Source of the DNA: Amphiplicatus sp040216495 | GTDB lineage: Bacteria; Pseudomonadota; Alphaproteobacteria; Caulobacterales; Parvularculaceae | Length of the DNA: 64,000 nt | Reading direction: 5' to 3' | Assembly (NCBI GenBank): GCA_040216495.1 | Contig: JAVJPA010000175.1 | Location: forward strand, 7,664-71,663 | Shown here: positions 7,713 to 16,145 of the stretch, piece after piece | Layout: each line of letters starts with the position of its first letter | Position numbering within the stretch: the stretch's first letter is position 1 | Position numbers and translations under genes: made by a program | The notes under the pieces: model-generated | Told to the model about the DNA's origin: nothing | Seen by the model: only the letters and a program-made list of their open reading frames with translations | Databases searched by the model: none

Positions 7713-9496
7713 TTGAGCATATCTTCGGGTGACGGCGACCCGGGCACATCGACGAAAGGCACGTCATATTCTTTCAGCTTCATGACGAAGGCTTTGGTTT
7801 CCGGCGTCACGCGGCCGCCAGCTACGCTGAAAGTGCCGCGCAGCATCAGCGTGCGGAGCGCGTCGCCGTCTGGCGCAATCCCGTTGCGGGCCAAGCGCTC
7901 TCCCCACATCTGCGCGTAATTCTCAAGCCCGAATACCGGATACTCGCAGTGAACGGTGCCCCCGGATTTGTCATCCACGCAATTTCTGAGAAGCCCTCGC
8001 GTCAGTCCGTGTGCGACTTTTTTTTCATTTATCTTCGCAATGAATTGCCGGCCCGTCATGTCAACGGGAACGAAATCAGCGGGTGAACCGTTGAGATAAT
8101 CGAAAATATCCATCGGCTGCGTTGAGTCTTTCTTGGCCAGATACCCGCCGAACGTCGCGTCCATGAGGTAAAACTCGCCGTTCATGGGAACGATGGTCGT
8201 AACATGAGTGAGGTCGTCTTTCAGAACGCCGAAATTCCAGGTGAACGCGTCGATACCCTGATCGGCGAGCAGCCGTCGGAAGAACACCGACGTGCCGCCA
8301 CAAAAGCCGCCGCCCTGATTCAAGTCATAATACCTGAAATAAATTTTATGCAGCTCCGCGCTGGATGGCCTGAATTCCGCATTGACGCTTCGCGTAAGGG
8401 CAAAATCGATATTCTTTGACGCCCACTGAAGAAGCTGCAACGCTCTCTCGAACTTCGTTGCGTTGACATCTGCTTGCGGCAGCAGCTCTTCGAACTCTTC
8501 GCGCGTACGACACCGCCAATTGTCACTGGCGCATGCCGACACCGATTCAAGTTTTACAGAAAACCGGTCGTCTGAGCCGGCGAAGAACAGCGCCTCGTCG
8601 CCTGGCTCCAGCACAACGTGCCGACGCTCCATCGGAAGATAGGCGAGCCCTTGCTTGTTTCGGCGCGATAGCGACACCCCTTGCGGAGGCATTCGGTCAA
8701 AGATGATCGCGACGCGCCTTGCCTCCTTCGCCGGCGCAAGCCCGAGCCTTACGCCGAACTCGCCTTCGAAACCCTCGCGGCGCGAGACGTCTATGCGGCC
8801 GCTTTTCTCCGCCACCGAGATATCGGCGCCGTTGTACGCCGTCGCGCTTAACGCTGGCGCGGACTTTGTGAGACGAATCGGGCGAACGACTGAGCCGTCC
8901 GCTTCGCAGATCAGCGCTATACCATCGCAAGGCTCAACGCCGACGATCCGAATCGACGCCGCATCATACCCTTGCGAATAGATCAGCGCGGAGGACATTT
9001 CCGATAAATTGAGGATTACATGCTGACGCGCTGTAGACGAACTGTAGCGCCTATCCCCGTCGCCGTCTTCGCGAATATTGAACGGCGCGCTTGCGTCGAG
9101 ATCGAAAAACACGGCGACCCTGCCTGCGCGTTTGCTTTTAGGGGGGCTGGCTGGCGAAAGTTCGACCCCTGCTTCCTCCGTTCCCTTTGGCGCGAAGGCG
9201 ATCACGCCTTCCGCTGCCTCGGAAAGAGCCGCTCTGAAAGGACGGAGCGAAACGCCTGCGCGAACGACGGCGTCGCTGACAGCCTCGTCCCTGGCGGGGA
9301 TCGGCGCTTTGGTGTCGCTCAAGACGAGGACCGTCGTTGCCAAGGCGGCTACAGCGAGGATTGCCCCGAGCATGAAAAGATGCGGTGACTTCCGGTTCAA
9401 GGTCGCACTCCCGCCTGCAGGACCGGCTTTTCGGCCTGCGGCTCCCTGCCGTATTGGCGAACGCCCGCCATTGTCATTTGCGAGCATGGCTCGCAT
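7709..9496 (-). CDS. Membrane-anchored transglutaminase-like protein with duplicated N-terminal module
   Basis: A 595-residue protein without a name I can give. A positively charged N-terminus and one hydrophobic helix (about 39-60) suggest a signal anchor with a periplasmic body. Residues about 98-197 and 234-329 look like two copies of one beta-rich module. Both have RVA..FD near the start, a downstream RxHVxL motif and a CX6C pair at the end (C190/C197 and C322/C329). The C-terminal half resembles a transglutaminase-like (papain-fold) domain: GGGFCGGTSVFFRRLL gives Cys399, THVTTIV gives His431 and YLMDATFGG gives Asp446, the expected Cys-His-Asp order. It could be a thiol protease, amidase or cross-linking enzyme. 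Its position against a glycan cluster hints at an envelope role. The start is uncertain, with ATGs at 9496 and 9487 and only a weak ribosome site. Confidence 0.68.
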   Translation of the reverse strand: MRAMLANDNGGRSPIRQGAAGRKAGPAGGSATLNRKSPHLFMLGAILAVAALATTVLVLSDTKAPIPARDEAVSDAVVRAGVSLRPFRAALSEAAEGVIAFAPKGTEEAGVELSPASPPKSKRAGRVAVFFDLDASAPFNIREDGDGDRRYSSSTARQHVILNLSEMSSALIYSQGYDAASIRIVGVEPCDGIALICEADGSVVRPIRLTKSAPALSATAYNGADISVAEKSGRIDVSRREGFEGEFGVRLGLAPAKEARRVAIIFDRMPPQGVSLSRRNKQGLAYLPMERRHVVLEPGDEALFFAGSDDRFSVKLESVSACASDNWRCRTREEFEELLPQADVNATKFERALQLLQWASKNIDFALTRSVNAEFRPSSAELHKIYFRYYDLNQGGGFCGGTSVFFRRLLADQGIDAFTWNFGVLKDDLTHVTTIVPMNGEFYLMDATFGGYLAKKDSTQPMDIFDYLNGSPADFVPVDMTGRQFIAKINEKKVAHGLTRGLLRNCVDDKSGGTVHCEYPVFGLENYAQMWGERLARNGIAPDGDALRTLMLRGTFSVAGGRVTPETKAFVMKLKEYDVPFVDVPGSPSPEDMLN

Positions 9497-9641
9497 GCAC
9501 GCCCGTGCACCCAGCGCACCTTACTGGCTCGAGGGAGCGAGGCAACCCTGACTTTCCCTGCGCGCGCCGGCGCATTTCTCCTCTCAGGGCGGTGCGCTAT
9601 GTATGCCCTTTAAATTGAATCGAATCAGAACGGTCCGCACC

Positions 9642-10787
9642 ATGACTGACGACGCCGCTAAACAAGCCGCCCTCGCCGCCCGCGCGCATGACTGGCTGTT
9701 CGGCGCGTGCCTTCCTTTCTGGGCGGCGCGCGGCGTCGATCCGCGCGGCGGCTTCGTCGAGCGGCTGACGCTCGACGGCGCGCCGCTCCGCGACGAGACC
9801 AGCCGGGTGCGCGTGCAGGCCCGGCAAACTTATGTCTTCGCGCAAGCCGCGCTGATGGGCTGGCGCAAGGACCGCGCCTGCGCGCTCGCGGCCCTCGGCG
9901 TCGAAACCCTGCTCGGCCGCTGCCGCCGAGACGATCTGCTGTTCGGCAAGACCATGCGGCCCGGAGAGGGGCTCGCCGACGATCAGCCGGACCTTTACGA
10001 TAACGCCTTCTGCCTGATGGCGCTCGCCTTCGCCGCGAGGGCGCTCGGCGACATGTCGCTTCTCGCCGAGGCCGGCCGCACGCTCGCCGCCCTCGACGAA
10101 AAGCTCGCCCATCCGGCCGGCGGCTACCATGAAACGCTTCCGCCCACTCTTCCGCGCCGCCAGAATCCGCACATGCACCTGTTTGAGGCCGTGCTCGCGT
10201 TGCATGCCGCCAGCGGCGAGGCCCGCTATCTGGAACGGGCCGACGCGCTCGCCCGCCTCGCCGGCGACAGGTTTATCGATTCCGCCGGCGCGCTGCGTGA
10301 GTATTACGCCGGCGACTGGTCGCCGGCCCCCGGCGCGAAAGGCGAGCTGATCGAGCCGGGGCATCTGTTTGAATGGACCTGGCTGCTCAGCGTTCACGCC
10401 AGGGCAAAAGGCGAAGAGCCGCCGGCCGCCGCGGGACTCCTTTACACGGCGGGGCTTCCTTTCCTCAACGCGCGCGGCCTTGCGCCGCAGGAAGCGAACA
10501 TCCGTGGTCGGATTATCGACGGGAGCCGGCGCTGCTGGCAGCAGACCGAAGCGCTGAAAGCGCATATCGTCATGAGCGAAGCGGGCGACGGCGACGCGCG
10601 CGGGCGCGCGGCGCTCTGTCTGTCGAGCTTCTTCGAGGACTATCTCTCCGGCGTTCCCGATGGCGGCTGGCGCGATCATTTCAGCGCGGAGGGCGCGCCG
10701 CTGGCGACGGACATGCCGGCGAGCACCGGCTATCATGTGGTGCTGGCGTTTTCGGAATTTATCCGGGCCTTCGGCGCAGGGCGTTGA
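9642..10787 (+). CDS. AGE-family sugar epimerase/isomerase
   Basis: A 381-residue (alpha/alpha)6-barrel protein of the N-acylglucosamine 2-epimerase / mannose isomerase family. Recognisable features are RVQARQTYVFAQAAL near residue 60, DLYDNAFCLMALAF, the NPHMHLFEAVLAL stretch with the active-site histidine, EPGHLFEWTWLL and RRCWQQTEALKAH. These are the conserved histidine- and arginine-containing barrel segments. Family members interconvert GlcNAc/ManNAc, mannose/fructose or related sugars. Which reaction applies here is not decidable. The start MTDDAAK at 9642 is preferred because it agrees with family length. An in-frame ATG at 9603 would add 13 residues. Context is monosaccharide supply for surface glycans. 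Confidence 0.85.
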   Translation: MTDDAAKQAALAARAHDWLFGACLPFWAARGVDPRGGFVERLTLDGAPLRDETSRVRVQARQTYVFAQAALMGWRKDRACALAALGVETLLGRCRRDDLLFGKTMRPGEGLADDQPDLYDNAFCLMALAFAARALGDMSLLAEAGRTLAALDEKLAHPAGGYHETLPPTLPRRQNPHMHLFEAVLALHAASGEARYLERADALARLAGDRFIDSAGALREYYAGDWSPAPGAKGELIEPGHLFEWTWLLSVHARAKGEEPPAAAGLLYTAGLPFLNARGLAPQEANIRGRIIDGSRRCWQQTEALKAHIVMSEAGDGDARGRAALCLSSFFEDYLSGVPDGGWRDHFSAEGAPLATDMPASTGYHVVLAFSEFIRAFGAGR

Positions 10788-10917
10788 GGCGGCCTGCGCA
10801 TTACATTTTTGTAATTTATGCATAACTTATTGTTTTTCATCGGCAAATAAAACTTATCCCCGCCCTTTCAGGCGGGCTTACGCTGCTGGCGTTGAGTTTA
10901 ACGAGAGCAGTTGCATC

Positions 10918-12153
10918 ATGAATATGTCTCCCCGCCTGTCCCTTTCCTACCTGTCGCCGCAACAGGCGCAGAAGCATGTCACGGTCAATGAAAGCCTGCG
11001 CCGGCTCGATGCGCTGACGCAGCTCGCGGTCGTCTCGCGCAGCCAGACCGCAGAACCCGCCGCGCCGCAGGAAGGCGACGCCTATATCCTCCCGGCGGCG
11101 GCCAGCGGCGGCGCCTGGAGCGCGATGGCGACGGCGTCGATCGCCGCGTTCCAGGACGGCGCCTGGCGCGAGATCGCGCCCGGCGCGGGTTGGCGCGCCT
11201 GGGCGGCCGACGAGGAAACGCTGCTTGTGTTCGACGGCGCGGCATGGACGGCGCTGAGCGCCGGCGGCGGCGAGCCGTCCATGCTCGGCGTCAACGCCAG
11301 CCCGGATGCGACCAACCGTCTTTCGGTGAAGTCCAATGTCGAACTTCTCTCCCATGACGACGTGACGCCGGGGACGGGCGACGCGCGCAAGATCATCAAC
11401 CGCGCCGGCTCGGGCGGCGCCGCTTCCGTGGTCTTCCAGACAGGGTTCAGCGGCCAGGCGGAGTTCGGGCTTATCGGGGACGACCGTTTCCGGCTCAAGG
11501 TCAGCGACGACGGCGAGGCCTTTCTCGACGCGCTCATCATCGATACGGCGAGCGGCGATGTGGGCGTCGGCGCCGCGCCGAAAGCCAAGCTGTTCGTCAA
11601 GGGCGACAATCTCAGCGATCCGGGCGTCGGCGACCTGCATATCGAAAAGGACGGTTATTTCGCGCTGTTTTTCCTCGATACGTATGCGGACGGCGCGGCT
11701 TCCTTCTCCATCCAGCGCCGGGCGCGCGGCACGCTGGCCGCGCCGGCGGCGGTGCAGGTAGGCGATAGCTGCGGCGGCTTTTCCTTCCGCGGCTACAATG
11801 CGGCGGGCGGGTTCACGCAGGCGGCGATCATCTACGCGCCCGTCGACGGCGCCGTCTCGGGCGCCGCCGTGCCGACGGCGCTCGCATTCTCCACCGGTTC
11901 GGCCTCAGCGGCCGAGCGGATGCGCATAACGTCAGCCGGAGATGTCGGCGTCGGCGTTTCGGCGCCGACCACGAAGCTGCATGTGGACGGGCCGGTGCGC
12001 TGCAAATCCTACACGGTCGCGGGCGCGCCTTCGGCGGCTTCCGCCGGCGCGGGCTCGATGATCTTCGTGAGCAACGAAAGCGGCGGGGCGACGCTGGCTT
12101 TCAGCGACGGCGCCAACTGGCGGCGCGTCGCCGATCGGGCGGTGATTTCATGA
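10918..12153 (+). CDS. DUF2793 tail-fibre-like protein (orphan)
   Basis: A 411-residue protein. Its N-terminus, SPRLSLSYLSPQQAQKHV followed by NESLRRLDALTQL, is the DUF2793 signature, and that domain (about 1-120) occurs on phage and gene-transfer-agent tail proteins of alphaproteobacteria. The rest is glycine- and alanine-rich with repeated short units. GDVGVGAAPKAKLFVKGD and AERMRITSAGDVGVGVSAP followed by TKLHVDG are the standard phase-repeat of tail-fibre shafts. The ATG at 10918 is preceded by ACGAGAG and by an AT-rich intergenic stretch (10790-10857) suited to a promoter. No other phage or GTA genes surround it. It may be an adhesin or a relocated GTA fibre gene, and is probably transcribed alone. 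Confidence 0.8.
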   Translation: MNMSPRLSLSYLSPQQAQKHVTVNESLRRLDALTQLAVVSRSQTAEPAAPQEGDAYILPAAASGGAWSAMATASIAAFQDGAWREIAPGAGWRAWAADEETLLVFDGAAWTALSAGGGEPSMLGVNASPDATNRLSVKSNVELLSHDDVTPGTGDARKIINRAGSGGAASVVFQTGFSGQAEFGLIGDDRFRLKVSDDGEAFLDALIIDTASGDVGVGAAPKAKLFVKGDNLSDPGVGDLHIEKDGYFALFFLDTYADGAASFSIQRRARGTLAAPAAVQVGDSCGGFSFRGYNAAGGFTQAAIIYAPVDGAVSGAAVPTALAFSTGSASAAERMRITSAGDVGVGVSAPTTKLHVDGPVRCKSYTVAGAPSAASAGAGSMIFVSNESGGATLAFSDGANWRRVADRAVIS

Positions 12154-12183
12154 CGGCGCCGCTTCCGCCCGCAACCCAAAAAA

Positions 12184-12209
12184 CAAGGCCGCGCATGTGC
12201 GCGGCCTTG
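12184..12209 (-). terminator. Rho-independent terminator for the PEP-CTERM-like gene
   Basis: A perfect 12-base-pair inverted repeat, CAAGGCCGCGCA / TGCGCGGCCTTG with a two-base centre. Read on the minus strand it is followed by TTTTTT. It lies just after the stop of the minus-strand secreted-protein gene and between two convergent genes. On the plus strand no T-run follows, so it would act poorly in that direction. Confidence 0.8.
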
Positions 12210-12236
12210 TTGAGACGATTGCAGCCGGGCGAAAGA

Positions 12237-12944
12237 TCAGGCTTCAGCCTTTTTAGCGCGGCGGCGCAAGAAGCCGCCCGCCGCGATCGCCGAAGCGAAG
12301 AGCACGTAGGCGCCGGGGATGGGGTTTTGCAAAACCGGTCCCGGAACAAGGCCAAGCTCTTCGGCGGTCATAAAAATATTGTCGAAATTGATCTGCACCG
12401 ACGGCCCGCCGGCGGCGACCCGGAAGAAGACGCCAAGCTGCTGGCCGGCGTAGGCCTGGGTCAGCAGAGCGTCGATCAGGAGGGTCTGCACGTTCCACTG
12501 GCCGAGGCCGGGATCGCTGAGATTGAGCGTCGCGATGACATTGTCGAGCGTGCCGGCGAACACGCCCATCTCGCCGTTAAACAGGCTGCGGTCGGCGCGA
12601 TGGCCGATCAGCGCCGACAGCGAAAGGTCTGCGTCGCCGGTAATGGTGTAGTTGAGCGTCTGATAGGCGACGCCGCCATTGCTCACATAACCGAACCGGG
12701 AGCCGGCCTCGCCGGGGATGGCCGCATAGGCGGGATTGCCGCCGACCCCGGCCCAGGTGCCGGCGTAGCCGCTGGACTGCCAGCCCGCGAAACCGGCGCC
12801 GAAGTAACCATATTCCGTTCCGCCCGAAGGCAGGGCGTAGGCGTCTTCGAAATTGGCGTTTGCAACAGAAATGGCGCCCGCAGAAGCGGCGGTCGCGCCA
12901 AGGGCGAAAAACCCAATCAGAGCGGCGGTTACAAGACGATACAT
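12237..12944 (-). CDS. Secreted protein with PEP-CTERM-like sorting tail
   Basis: A 235-residue protein. Residues 1-23 form a classic signal peptide (LIGFFALGATAASAGA). The middle is a glycine-, asparagine- and aromatic-rich beta-type region, beginning NANFEDAYALPSGGTEYGY, like the jelly-roll PEP-CTERM family of exported proteins. The tail has NPIPGAYVLFASAIAAGG followed by FLRRRAKKAEA. This is a Pro-Gly motif, a hydrophobic helix and an arginine cluster, matching the tripartite PEP-CTERM/VPLPA-type signal cleaved by exosortases. The motif here is PIPGA rather than PEP. No exosortase gene is in the window. It has its own intergenic region upstream and a terminator downstream, so it is probably monocistronic. 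Family knowledge links such proteins to exopolysaccharide-bearing cells. Confidence 0.82.
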   Translation of the reverse strand: MYRLVTAALIGFFALGATAASAGAISVANANFEDAYALPSGGTEYGYFGAGFAGWQSSGYAGTWAGVGGNPAYAAIPGEAGSRFGYVSNGGVAYQTLNYTITGDADLSLSALIGHRADRSLFNGEMGVFAGTLDNVIATLNLSDPGLGQWNVQTLLIDALLTQAYAGQQLGVFFRVAAGGPSVQINFDNIFMTAEELGLVPGPVLQNPIPGAYVLFASAIAAGGFLRRRAKKAEA

Positions 12945-13097
12945 ACTAAAGGTTCCCCAAAAACCCGGACTAAACCGAGCTTACTAATAGGTTATTGGGG
13001 GGTTCAAAGCAATATCGGCGCCGCTTTCCGGCGTGTATTTCTTAAGAAAATACATCAATTTGCAGAGGCTGGCTCGAGCGAGTTCTTGTCTGCGGGG

Positions 13098-14138
13098 TTA
13101 TTTCGGGACAGGGGTCGCCCGGGAGGGGTTCTCTTGCGCCCTCCGGTCCCCGGCTACAGGCCGCAGGTCGCTCTCGCGGCGCATCACCTTGAGCGGCGAC
13201 CAGGTCAGCGCGCGGGCGAGCTCGCGCAGGCCGATGCGCCGCCCCTTCTGGATCGCGCGCCGGCGCGCGCGAAGGGCCGCGAGCCCGCAATATCCGTCCC
13301 GGAGCGCCTTCAGGTAGGCGGCGGCGTTGCCGAGCAGGCTGTGGCGGATCAAAAGATAGAGATCGACCGCAAAACGGAACGGCGCCAGCGGCCAGTAGAT
13401 TTCCGCCGGCATGTTCTTGTAGGTCGCCCAGATGCGGTTTCGGTTGCCGTGATAGACGGTGAAGCCGCTATGGCGCCCGGTGATGCCGGATCCTTCGTGA
13501 AAAACCTTTGCGCCCGCAAGCTGCACCGCGCGCCCGCCGTCGAGCCGAAGGCGGAAGCCGAGATCCACGTCCTCGCCGTAGCAGAAAAAGCTTTCATCGA
13601 ACCCGCCCAGCGCTTCGAAGCGGTCGCGCCGGTACATGGCGGCGGCGGCGCAGGGCGCGAAACATTCGCCGTCAGGGGGCGCCTGCTCAACAGGCCGGCC
13701 GTACCCGCCGCGATAGGCGACGCCGAACACATGAAAGACGTCGCCGGCGCCGTCGAGCTTCGCGGGATCGAGGGCGTCGATCTGGGTCGAGCCGAACGCA
13801 TCGGCGAAGGGATAACGCGCCGCGCCTTCCAGCAGCTTCTCGACCCAATCCGGCGCCGCATAGGCGTCGGGATTGAGGAAGATGAGCCACGCCCCTCGCG
13901 CGCGCGCCGCCGCGCGGTTGTTGGCGGCGGCGAAGCCAAGATTGGCGCCCGCCTCGATGAGAACGGCCGGCAGCGCGGAGGCTTGGGCCGCCGCCTGCGA
14001 TCCGTCCGAGGACTGATTGTCGATGACGATGGTCTCGAAATCGCGCCGAGTCTGCGCCTCGAGACAGGCGAGGCACTTCGCCAGCCGGTCGCTGGAATTG
14101 AAATTGACGATAATGACAGTGGCGACCGGATCGGTCAT
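13098..14138 (-). CDS. Family 2 glycosyltransferase (rhamnosyltransferase-like)
   Basis: A 346-residue GT2 protein. VATVIIVNFNSSDRLAKCL and ETIVIDNQSSDGSQ are the nucleotide-sugar binding strand-loop segments. ANLGFAAANNRA and IFLNPDAYAAPDW carry the aspartate motif, and FFCYGEDVDLGFRL is the acceptor/ED motif. A hydrophobic helix-rich C-terminus (about 255-300) suggests membrane association. The start at 14138 (MTDPVATV) is chosen because the upstream 32 codons look non-coding and the domain begins immediately after. WbbL-like enzymes of this family transfer rhamnose, consistent with rfbBDA in the window, but the donor is not proven. Confidence 0.85.
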   Translation of the reverse strand: MTDPVATVIIVNFNSSDRLAKCLACLEAQTRRDFETIVIDNQSSDGSQAAAQASALPAVLIEAGANLGFAAANNRAAARARGAWLIFLNPDAYAAPDWVEKLLEGAARYPFADAFGSTQIDALDPAKLDGAGDVFHVFGVAYRGGYGRPVEQAPPDGECFAPCAAAAMYRRDRFEALGGFDESFFCYGEDVDLGFRLRLDGGRAVQLAGAKVFHEGSGITGRHSGFTVYHGNRNRIWATYKNMPAEIYWPLAPFRFAVDLYLLIRHSLLGNAAAYLKALRDGYCGLAALRARRRAIQKGRRIGLRELARALTWSPLKVMRRESDLRPVAGDRRAQENPSRATPVPK

Positions 14139-14240
14139 GGTCGGGGCGGCCTTTGCGCAAGCGGCTTGGCGGATGGCGTTCGGGGCGCGGCGGGAGTAAC
14201 AGCATTCCCGGTTCAAGGCCAGCAAGCGGGCCAAGCAACA

Positions 14241-14247
14241 GGAGAAG
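14241..14247 (+). promoter_or_regulatory. Shine-Dalgarno deciding a TTG start
   Basis: GGAGAAG lies six bases before the TTG at 14254, which opens the epimerase reading frame. It supports TTG as the start, because no ATG lies nearby in frame before the Rossmann glycine motif. Confidence 0.65.
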
Positions 14248-14253
14248 CAGGTT

Positions 14254-15258
14254 TTGTCTGATCTTCAAGGCGCGACAATCCTCGTCACAGGCGCGGCGGG
14301 GTTCATCGGGTCCTATGTCGCGCGCGCGCTGATCGACCGCGGCGCGTCGGTGATCGGCGTCGACAATCTCAACGACTACTACTCACCGGACCTGAAGCGC
14401 GCCCGGCTCGCCGGACTCAAGGGGAACGCCCGCTTCGCTTTCCACGAAGGCGATATCGCCGACCACGAGGCGCTGAAACGGCTGCCCGGCGTTATGGAAG
14501 TCGACCATGTGGCGCATCTCGCCGCGCAGGCGGGCGTTCGCTATTCGCTGCAAAACCCGTTCGCCTATGCGCAGTCGAACCTGGTCGGGCACCTGTCGGT
14601 TCTGGAGCTTGTGCGCGCGGCGCCGAAAAAGCCGAAACTGGTCTACGCTTCGTCCAGCTCCGTCTACGGCGCCAACACGAAGGTTCCATTCGCGGAGACC
14701 GATCCCGTCACGCAGCCCGTCTCGCTCTATGCGGCGACGAAGCGCGCCGACGAACTGATGAGCGAGACTTATGCGCGCCTCTACGGGATCGAGGCGGTCG
14801 GCCTCAGGTTCTTCACCGTCTACGGCCCGTGGGGCCGGCCGGACATGGCCTACTGGTCGTTCACGGAGAACATACTCGACCGCAAGCCGATCCGCGTCTT
14901 CAACAATGGCGATCTGTCGCGCGACTTCACCTGGATCGACGACATCGTGAAAGGCGTCGTCGCCACCATCGAAAAACCGATGACAAAGACCGGCGACGTC
15001 GCTCACCGCCTCTACAATATCGGCAACAACAAGCCAGTGAAGCTGACGCGCTTCATCGAGATCCTCGAAAAGGCCTGCGGCGCAGAAGCGATCAAGGAAA
15101 TGGCGCCGATGCAGCCCGGCGACGTTCATGCGACTTACGCCGATATCGACGCTATCGCCGCCGATTACGGTTTTGCGCCGACGACAAGCCTTGAAACAGG
15201 CATCCCGCTCTTCGTCGACTGGTTCAGACAGTATCGCGCCTCGAAAGGGCAGCCATGA
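14254..15258 (+). CDS. NAD-dependent epimerase, UDP-glucuronate 4-epimerase type
   Basis: A 334-residue extended short-chain dehydrogenase. ILVTGAAGFIGSYVARAL gives the NAD-binding GxxGxxG. VDNLNDYYSP is characteristic of UDP-glucuronate 4-epimerases. ASSSSVYGANTKVPFAE and the YAATK pair (Tyr-X3-Lys) form the catalytic site, and FFTVYGPWGRPDMA is the conserved substrate segment. It would convert UDP-glucuronate, made by the UDP-glucose dehydrogenase at 17448, into UDP-galacturonate. The start is TTG with a good ribosome site. The stop overlaps mtnP by four bases (ATGA). Confidence 0.88.
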   Translation: MSDLQGATILVTGAAGFIGSYVARALIDRGASVIGVDNLNDYYSPDLKRARLAGLKGNARFAFHEGDIADHEALKRLPGVMEVDHVAHLAAQAGVRYSLQNPFAYAQSNLVGHLSVLELVRAAPKKPKLVYASSSSVYGANTKVPFAETDPVTQPVSLYAATKRADELMSETYARLYGIEAVGLRFFTVYGPWGRPDMAYWSFTENILDRKPIRVFNNGDLSRDFTWIDDIVKGVVATIEKPMTKTGDVAHRLYNIGNNKPVKLTRFIEILEKACGAEAIKEMAPMQPGDVHATYADIDAIAADYGFAPTTSLETGIPLFVDWFRQYRASKGQP

Positions 15259-16145
15259 CGAAACGGGTTCTCGGCGTCATCGGAGGATCGGGCGTTTATT
15301 CCGTCGACGCGCTCGAAGGGGCCGAACGCCTCGCGCTCGATACGCCATGGGGCGAGCCCTCCGACGTGCTCGTCCGCGGCCGGATGAACGGGGTTGAGAC
15401 CGTGTTCCTCGCCCGCCACGGGCAGGGCCATCGCCTGACGCCCTCTTCGATCAACTACCGCGCGAATATCGACGCCCTGAAACGCGCCGGGGCGACCGAC
15501 ATCGTCTCGATTTCCGCTTGCGGCTCGTTAAAGGAGGAGCTGGCGCCGGGATGTTTCGTTCTCGTCGATCAGTTCATCGACCGCACGACGCGGCGCGAGT
15601 CGAGTTTCTTCGGCCCCGGATTCGTCGCCCACGTATCGATGGCGGAGCCTGTCTGCCCCGGCCTGCGCGCCGCGCTCGGCGCAGCCTGCGCCGAGGCCCG
15701 CGTTCCTTACGCGCCGCGCGGAACCTATATCTGCATCGACGGCCCGCAATTTTCCTCGCGCGCCGAATCCGATCTCTACAGATCCTGGGGCTGCGATGTG
15801 ATCGGCATGACCAACATGCCGGAAGCCAAGCTCGCCCGCGAGGCGGAGCTTCCTTACGCCAGCGTCGCGATGGTGACGGATTACGATTGCTGGCGCGTCG
15901 ACGAAAAACCGGTCGAGGTCGCCTCGGTGCTCGAGGTGATGCGCGCCAACACGGCGAAGGCGCGCGAGCTTCTCGATGCGCTGACGAAGATGCTCGGACC
16001 GGCGCGCGCGCCCTCGCCTCTCGGCATTGAAACGGTGCTCGATTACGCCATCATCACCGCGCCCGAAGCGCGCGACCCGGAAATGATGAAAAAGCTCGAT
16101 GCGGTGGCGGGACGGATTTTAAAGTCGCTAGTGCGTAGTGCGTAG
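15255..16145 (+). CDS. mtnP: S-methyl-5'-thioadenosine phosphorylase
   Basis: A 296-residue purine nucleoside phosphorylase of the MTAP class. GVIGGSGVYSV is the phosphate-binding start, FLARHGQGHRLTPSSINYRAN and SISACGSLKEE are family blocks, and YICIDGPQFSSRAES followed by GMTNMPEAKLAREAELPYAS is diagnostic. It cleaves methylthioadenosine to adenine and methylthioribose-1-phosphate in methionine salvage. It overlaps the upstream epimerase by four bases, so it is translated from the same message. The final codons (SLVRSA and stop) lie in a palindromic repeat element, meaning the natural C-terminus has probably been replaced by repeat sequence. Confidence 0.9.
   Translation: MTKRVLGVIGGSGVYSVDALEGAERLALDTPWGEPSDVLVRGRMNGVETVFLARHGQGHRLTPSSINYRANIDALKRAGATDIVSISACGSLKEELAPGCFVLVDQFIDRTTRRESSFFGPGFVAHVSMAEPVCPGLRAALGAACAEARVPYAPRGTYICIDGPQFSSRAESDLYRSWGCDVIGMTNMPEAKLAREAELPYASVAMVTDYDCWRVDEKPVEVASVLEVMRANTAKARELLDALTKMLGPARAPSPLGIETVLDYAIITAPEARDPEMMKKLDAVAGRILKSLVRSA

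Noticed and set aside
10859..10876. Hairpin CCCGCC...GGCGGG before the DUF2793 gene
   Set aside because: It has only six base pairs and no T-run, so it is not supported as a terminator or riboswitch.
10918..12153. Prophage remnant
   Set aside because: Only one tail-fibre-like gene is present, with no integrase, capsid, portal or attachment repeats. A prophage call is not supported.
12150..14261. 703-codon open frame on the plus strand
   Set aside because: It runs antisense through the PEP-CTERM-like and GT2 genes and across their intergenic region. The composition is random-like and no motif is present.
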